Source of the DNA: Nitratireductor thuwali
GTDB taxonomy: Bacteria > Pseudomonadota > Alphaproteobacteria > Rhizobiales > Rhizobiaceae
Assembly (NCBI RefSeq): GCF_036621415.1
Contig: NZ_CP030941.1
Span: forward strand, 2,788,001 to 2,852,000
Length of the DNA stretch: 64,000 nt
Direction: 5' to 3'
Made by a program: the position numbers and the translations under genes. The notes under the pieces are model-generated. The model was not told the origin of the DNA. It ran no database searches and saw nothing but the letters and a program-made list of their open reading frames with translations. This document shows, one piece after another, positions 62,698-64,000 of this stretch (position 1 is the stretch's first letter; each line of letters opens with the position of its first letter).

Positions 62698-63171
62698 ATG
62701 GCAAAGAACACGATCTGCCTCTGGTACGACAAGGACGCCGAAGCTGCCGCCCGCTTCTACTCCGAGGTCTTTCCCGACAGCAAGGTGAGTGCCGTTCACC
62801 GCGCCCCCAGCGACTACCCATCCGGCAAGGAAGGCGACGTGTTGACCGTCGACTTCACCGTTCTCGGCATTCCTTGTCTCGGCCTCAACGGGGGTCCCGC
62901 GTTCAAGCACAACGAAGCCTTCTCGTTCCAGATCGCCACCGACGATCAGGAAGAGACCGACCGCTACTGGAATGCCATCGTCGGCAATGACGGCGAGGAA
63001 AGCGCGTGCGGCTGGTGCAGGGACAAATGGGGAATTTCCTGGCAGATCACCCCGCGCGTGCTGACGGACGCTCTGGCTGCTGGCGGCGGCGAAGCAAAGC
63101 GCGCGTTCGAGGCGATGATGACCATGAAGAAGATCGACGTCGCGGCAATCGAGGCGGCGCGGCGGGGCTGA
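62698..63171 (+). CDS. VOC superfamily protein (PhnB/3-demethylubiquinone methyltransferase-like fold)
   Basis: 157 residues. The start TICLWYDKDAEAAARFYSEVFPDSKV, with PhnB-type GIPCLGLNGGP and FSFQIATDDQEETDRYWNAI, is characteristic of this glyoxalase-fold family. CGWCRDKWGISWQITPRVL carries the C-terminal metal/ligand side. The reaction is unknown; members are often coded with ECF sigma factors. Good spacing to AAAGGAAACACGCA. The sigma-factor gene follows after 115 bases. Confidence 0.9.
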   Translation: MAKNTICLWYDKDAEAAARFYSEVFPDSKVSAVHRAPSDYPSGKEGDVLTVDFTVLGIPCLGLNGGPAFKHNEAFSFQIATDDQEETDRYWNAIVGNDGEESACGWCRDKWGISWQITPRVLTDALAAGGGEAKRAFEAMMTMKKIDVAAIEAARRG

Positions 63172-63188
63172 TGCTCCAGCCCGTCTCG

Positions 63189-63267
63189 TCATCAGGTCCT
63201 TGACCTGCCCGGTATATCGCGGCGGATGGACAGGAAGGATGGGCGGCGGTAGCGTTTGCGCGAGGTC
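63189..63267 (+). repeat. Sigma-gene leader related to 50885-50946
   Basis: TCATCA, then TATCGCGGCGG, then GGCGGTAGCGTTTGCGCGAGGTC match the segment at 50885-50946 in the same order, apart from about 17 extra bases here. The final 23 bases match at 21 positions. It may be a promoter/leader module or a short intergenic repeat. Confidence 0.4.
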
Positions 63268-63286
63268 GCATCGCAAAGGCATCCGC

Positions 63287-63919
63287 ATGAGCCCTTCGCG
63301 GCACTATCTATCCCTGCTCGCCACCGCCCGGCGCTATGCCCGGCGCCCGGACGAGGCCGAGGATATTGTTCAGGACGTCATGCTGGCAGCCATTGCTGCG
63401 GGACGTGTGGAACTCGCCGAATCCGCCAATAGGCGCTGGATGGCCGGTGCCATCCGGCGCCGCGCGGCGTTCGACGCCCGCAGCGCGGCCAGGCGGCGCA
63501 AGCGTGAGGGGCAGTGGCAGGTCGGCCGCCCGGCCGAAGTCGTGCCCGAAACGCCCGAGGCGCTTGCCGAAGTGCTCGCGGAGTTGCCCAGGTCCCTGCG
63601 CGTGTTTGCCGCGCTCGCGCTTTCCGGCCAGGCGCGCCATGAGATCGCTTATCTCCTCGATCTGTCCGGCACCGCGCTACGCCAGCGCATAGCCGCGCTC
63701 AAGAAGGCGTTGAAGACCCGCGGAATAGCCATGCCCGATGGCCCGGCGGGACTCACGCTCGATCTTGCCTACGGTCAGATCCGCTCCGGGCTGGCACCTT
63801 ATCTTGCACGCCATGCCGGCGCATTCGCCGCCCACGATCCGGATGGACATTTTTTTGTCGTGAGGCGCTCACAAACGCCATCGACGCGGCAACAAGGGAT
63901 GCAAGAAACCCGATCATGA
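63287..63919 (+). CDS. ECF-like RNA polymerase sigma factor
   Basis: 210 residues from the ATG at 63287; an upstream frame to 63200 has no start support. Sigma region 2 is YLSLLATARRYARRPDEAEDIVQDVMLAAI (in two parts; EAEDIVQDV is the region 2.2 core). Region 4 is LPRSLRVFAALALSGQARHEIAYLLDLSGTALRQRIAALKKAL in parts. A C-terminal extension of about 60 residues (ending near DPDGHFFVVRRS) is unusual for short ECF factors. No anti-sigma gene is seen. The neighbouring VOC genes recall ECF groups linked to small enzymes. Its target is unknown. Confidence 0.8.
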   Translation: MSPSRHYLSLLATARRYARRPDEAEDIVQDVMLAAIAAGRVELAESANRRWMAGAIRRRAAFDARSAARRRKREGQWQVGRPAEVVPETPEALAEVLAELPRSLRVFAALALSGQARHEIAYLLDLSGTALRQRIAALKKALKTRGIAMPDGPAGLTLDLAYGQIRSGLAPYLARHAGAFAAHDPDGHFFVVRRSQTPSTRQQGMQETRS

Positions 63920-63932
63920 GGAGATCCGCCCG

Positions 63933-64000
63933 ATGCTTCCCAAACCGCACCGCGCATCCATTGTCTTTTATGTTTCCGATATCAATAGAACCGAAGCCTT
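63933..64000 (+). CDS. VOC/glyoxalase family protein, cut by the window end
   Basis: Only the first 22 residues are seen: HRASIVFYVSDINRTEAF at 6-23 region, the typical VOC opening (strand, then D-x-x-RTEAFY). GAGGAGATCCGCCCG precedes the ATG, 13 bases after the sigma-factor stop, so the two are probably co-transcribed. Confidence 0.75.
   Translation, partial: MLPKPHRASIVFYVSDINRTEA

Overview
The window looks like chromosomal DNA of a Hyphomicrobiales (Rhizobiales) alphaproteobacterium, most like the Mesorhizobium/Phyllobacteriaceae group. The grounds are high G+C, dense ABC-transporter operons with GntR/LysR regulators, a rhizobial traG-trbBCDEJLFGI conjugation cluster, GGAAC-N16-CGTT (sigma-EcfG type) promoters, and a GCAATTCC...GGAATTGC intergenic palindrome of a type common in this order. 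The genus is inference. I see no rRNA, tRNA or CRISPR array.

Layout. 1-1.0 kb: the end of a cupin gene and a TetR regulator. 1.2-10.4 kb: a sugar/aldonate catabolic locus. A minus-strand set (enolase-superfamily dehydratase and two unknown proteins) diverges from a plus-strand set (GntR/FCD regulator, SDR dehydrogenase, SMP-30 lactonase, family-1 sugar ABC importer). Together they suggest import, oxidation to lactone, hydrolysis to aldonate, and dehydration. 10.4-19.7 kb: an envelope/stress region with an AI-2E-type permease, two Ca2+/cation antiporters, an EF-hand/PRC-barrel fusion, two more PRC-barrel proteins, an SH3-like secreted protein and an M48 lipoprotein. It also holds a decayed CsbD-like gene and a multiply frameshifted EEP-family pseudogene. 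Several promoters here match sigma-EcfG.

19.7-31.4 kb: a complete-looking mating-pair/coupling module (traG, RHH regulator, trbB,C,D,E,J,L,F,G,I). It has no relaxase, no trbK or trbH, and no integrase in the window. 31.6-38.2 kb: GntR/HutC regulator, ADP-ribosylglycohydrolase-like enzyme, PfkB kinase and a polyamine-type ABC importer in one operon. This looks like uptake and cleavage of a glycosylated, probably N-ribosylated, compound. 38.3-46.4 kb: a divergent LysR regulator and a minus-strand operon (HAD phosphatase, Dpp-like importer, metallophosphoesterase, fused DppDF ATPase), suggesting use of an organophosphate or phosphodiester.

46.5-50.5 kb: an SDR, a Crp/Fnr regulator with a perfect sigma-EcfG promoter and an adjacent palindrome, a roughly 1 kb stretch with no convincing gene, and a class II Fic protein. 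51.2-56.3 kb: a branched-chain-type (Liv) ABC importer with a Tat-type binding protein. 56.5-61.5 kb: a divergent XRE/ScfR-like regulator carrying a degenerate HisKA-like segment, a single-domain response regulator, a small membrane protein, and a sodium:solute-symporter/histidine-kinase fusion of CrbS/CbrA type. 61.6-64 kb: a secreted AhpD-like protein, a DUF1905 protein, a PhnB/VOC protein, an ECF-like sigma factor and the start of a second VOC gene cut by the window end.

The strongest leads are the HisKA-like segment inside the XRE regulator, the stress/calcium island with its sigma-EcfG promoters, the ADP-ribosylglycohydrolase/PfkB/importer operon, the phosphodiester-like operon, and a structured inverted repeat at 12981-13055 that pairs perfectly only as minus-strand RNA.
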